8,182 nt of DNA from Saprospiraceae bacterium (GTDB lineage: Bacteria > Bacteroidota > Bacteroidia > Chitinophagales > Saprospiraceae): the NCBI GenBank assembly GCA_029262975.1, contig JAJCYJ010000230.1, positions 1-8,182 on the forward strand. The letters run 5' to 3'. Positions 6,635 through 8,182 of this stretch are shown here, piece by piece. Every line of letters begins with the position of its first letter. The first letter of the stretch is position 1. The position numbers were made by a program, and so were the translations under genes. The notes beneath the pieces are model-generated. The model did no database searches. It was given only the letters and a program-made list of their open reading frames with translations, and was not told the DNA's origin.

Positions 6635-7087
6635 AATACTAAGTGTCATAAGTTAATAATAATTAGAATTATTTCTGTTCTCCTATGCATTTCATGCGTG
6701 AGTAAAAACCCTAGACAAGGGAAGTTTGTAACAACACACCATTGGGTATAATTTACCAGTTTGCAAATAACCTATATCGATCGGGTTGAGCAATAATTTA
6801 ACAATCAGCGATGACAGACCACACTTTAAACCTCATTCACTTCAAGTGAATTTATATGTGACTTCACAAACGTTATAATCAATAAACTACCGTTCATGAT
6901 ATTACATTGATTTGGATTGTGATGATAAACTTAAGTAAGAGGTCAGGTCAATTCTGTAAGATTAATTGCCCACCTATTATGGTATTATTTTCTGAAATGA
7001 CGATTTTCTTTAATTCCAATCCTCGTCAAAAGTATCTAAAATTAACCAAAATTCTATGTGTTGAATCATTGATCGCATCTTGATAAT
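6635..7087. other. Intergenic region between convergent genes
   Basis: This 453-base AT-rich stretch lies between the ends of the membrane protein gene and the hybrid regulator gene, so no promoter for either is expected in it. I read both strands and found no frame with protein-like composition or a recognisable motif. An AT-only inverted repeat, AATAATT-AG-AATTATT at 6658-6673, lies shortly after the membrane protein stop and might help transcription end, but it has no G/C pairs. A strong palindrome at 6835-6851 is listed separately. The remainder is unexplained and could hold a small RNA or a lost gene. Confidence 0.5.
6835..6851. promoter_or_regulatory. Perfect inverted repeat with 8-bp arms
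   Basis: ATTCACTT at 6835-6842 and AAGTGAAT at 6844-6851 are exact reverse complements around a single central C. The 1-base centre is too small for an RNA loop, so a dimeric DNA-binding protein site is the more natural reading. It lies far from any annotated start (200 bases past one gene end, 240 past the other). Its role is therefore unclear, and it could serve an unrecognised transcript. Confidence 0.3.
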
Positions 7088-8182
7088 CTATTCAGATGAC
7101 ATATAAGCCGGACTTATTCCAAATCGCTCCTTAAACTTGGATGAAAAGTAAGATGCACTTTCAATTCCCACTTCGTATCTCACTTCATTTATAGTTGAAA
7201 ATTTTCTCTCACGGATGATCTGATACGCTTTTTGTAATCTAATTTCCAGGATAAATTTTACAGATGTGAGTCCCGTATATTGCTGAAGTACCCGGCCTAA
7301 TTGACGACTGCTATAATTAAGTTCGGAGGCCAACTGATGGACATTAAAAGATGGATCATCAATATTCTTTAAAACCAATTCTTCGGCGGTCCGGGTGAAG
7401 TTCTCTCCAAATGATTCCTGCTCTTCTTCGATATGTTCTATCCCATCTCTGTTTATTTTGTTCGAAACGAGATTATAAACTCTCGCTTTGAATTCCGCTG
7501 AACTAAATGGTTTCGTAATGTAGTCGTCAATCCCCAGACGAAATCCTCTTAACCTGTCTTCTTCAAGAGCTCTTGCCGTTAACATGATAAAAGGAGTTAA
7601 ACGATTTTGCTTTCTCTCATTTAAATATTTTCGAAATTCAAATCCATCCATTTCTGGCATCATTACATCAGAAGAGATTAAATCATATTTCTTCTTCATG
7701 GTTCTTTCCAATGCCTGATTACCATTATATGCCGTATCTATATTATAATCCGCATCCAGTAAAGACACCAGATATTTTGACATCTCGAGATCATCTTCTA
7801 CAATCAAGATGTTGGGCTTATTGCCTTTTATAAGAAGGGGTACATATTCTATTTCCTCTTGAATATTGGGTAAATTATCGCCTATATTCTGATCTCGTAC
7901 CACTCGTTTTATTGGTATCTGAAATGTAAATTGGCTGCCTTTCTCAGTATTACTCTTTACATATACATCACCATCTAAAAGTGTTATTAAATCTTTTACA
8001 AGAGCAAGACCTATGCCCGTGCCAGAAGGATGAGATGTTCTTGAAGACTGGTAAAACCTATTAAATATCAAGCTTTGTTCTTCTAACGGGATTCCCGGTC
8101 CTTCATCAGAAATACTAATTTCCAAAATATCCGAATCCAACTTATTTTGATTCAGTATCACTTCTACTTTCCCTGCATCTTC
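7088..8182 (-). CDS. Hybrid two-component regulator (HATPase, receiver, AraC HTH), C-terminal part
   Basis: The frame is open from the window edge at 8182 to a TAG at 7088-7090. It gives the last 364 residues of a hybrid one-protein two-component system, in which a membrane-bound sensor phosphorylates its own receiver to control transcription. Counting from the first visible residue, the kinase ATP-binding domain shows DEGPGIP at 26-32 and GTGIGLALVK at 54-63. The receiver starts at NILIVEDD (124-131), with the phospho-acceptor Asp172 in SSDVMMPEMDG, Thr202 in MLTA and Lys224 in TKP. After a Glu-rich linker, an AraC-type double helix-turn-helix fills about 265-362 and ends in RFGISPAYMSSE. 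All receiver key residues are intact. A GTG at 8161 is internal: the codons before it (EDAGKVEV) continue the kinase fold. The missing N-terminus would hold the His-containing dimerisation domain and a sensor, often a periplasmic propeller in such Bacteroidota proteins. No carbohydrate-use genes lie on the visible side, so the regulated target is unknown. Confidence 0.93.
   Translation of the reverse strand, partial: EDAGKVEVILNQNKLDSDILEISISDEGPGIPLEEQSLIFNRFYQSSRTSHPSGTGIGLALVKDLITLLDGDVYVKSNTEKGSQFTFQIPIKRVVRDQNIGDNLPNIQEEIEYVPLLIKGNKPNILIVEDDLEMSKYLVSLLDADYNIDTAYNGNQALERTMKKKYDLISSDVMMPEMDGFEFRKYLNERKQNRLTPFIMLTARALEEDRLRGFRLGIDDYITKPFSSAEFKARVYNLVSNKINRDGIEHIEEEQESFGENFTRTAEELVLKNIDDPSFNVHQLASELNYSSRQLGRVLQQYTGLTSVKFILEIRLQKAYQIIRERKFSTINEVRYEVGIESASYFSSKFKERFGISPAYMSSE

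Noticed and set aside
6658..6673. AT-only hairpin as a terminator of the membrane protein gene
   Set aside because: It has no G/C pairs and no clear T-run following, so it is too weak to call.
1..8182. CRISPR arrays, tRNAs, rRNAs, riboswitches, transposon ends
   Set aside because: No regularly spaced repeats, cloverleaf-like segments, long terminal inverted repeats or transposase motifs were seen on either strand.

Overview
The window looks like AT-rich chromosomal DNA from a member of the Bacteroidota, probably an environmental lineage. Three things point there: a sensor kinase, response regulator and AraC-type activator fused in one chain, a DUF5522 protein (a family common in that phylum), and intact genes that lack clear Shine-Dalgarno sequences. 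No tRNA, rRNA, CRISPR array, insertion sequence or phage gene is visible. Genus-level placement is not possible from this sequence.

Layout. On the + strand: the C-terminal end of a DoxX-like membrane protein (2-181), a LOG-family phosphoribohydrolase (440-1027), and an exported alpha/beta hydrolase of the S33/TAP type (1182-2711). On the - strand, facing the hydrolase: a large di-heme cytochrome c peroxidase-like protein (5131 down to 3296), followed 38 bases later by a DUF5522 protein (3257 down to 3075) and a doubtful 99-codon frame (3078 down to 2779). Next comes about 660 bases without an intact gene, where the - strand holds broken stretches of protein-like sequence that read as decayed small genes. 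A + strand membrane protein of unknown function follows (5888-6634), with a perfect 14-bp palindrome just upstream of its likely start. After a 453-base gap with another strong palindrome, the - strand carries the C-terminal 364 residues of a hybrid two-component regulator (8182 down to 7088), cut by the window edge.

How the genes relate. They do not form one obvious pathway. The only likely co-transcribed intact pair is the di-heme peroxidase and DUF5522. The other genes are separated by 150-450 base gaps or point toward each other, as expected for housekeeping and accessory genes in a loosely packed genome. The parts most worth a second look are the decayed tract at 5208-5719, the palindromes at 260-280, 5827-5840 and 6835-6851, and the uncharacterised membrane protein. 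I do not see a clear new multi-gene system here.
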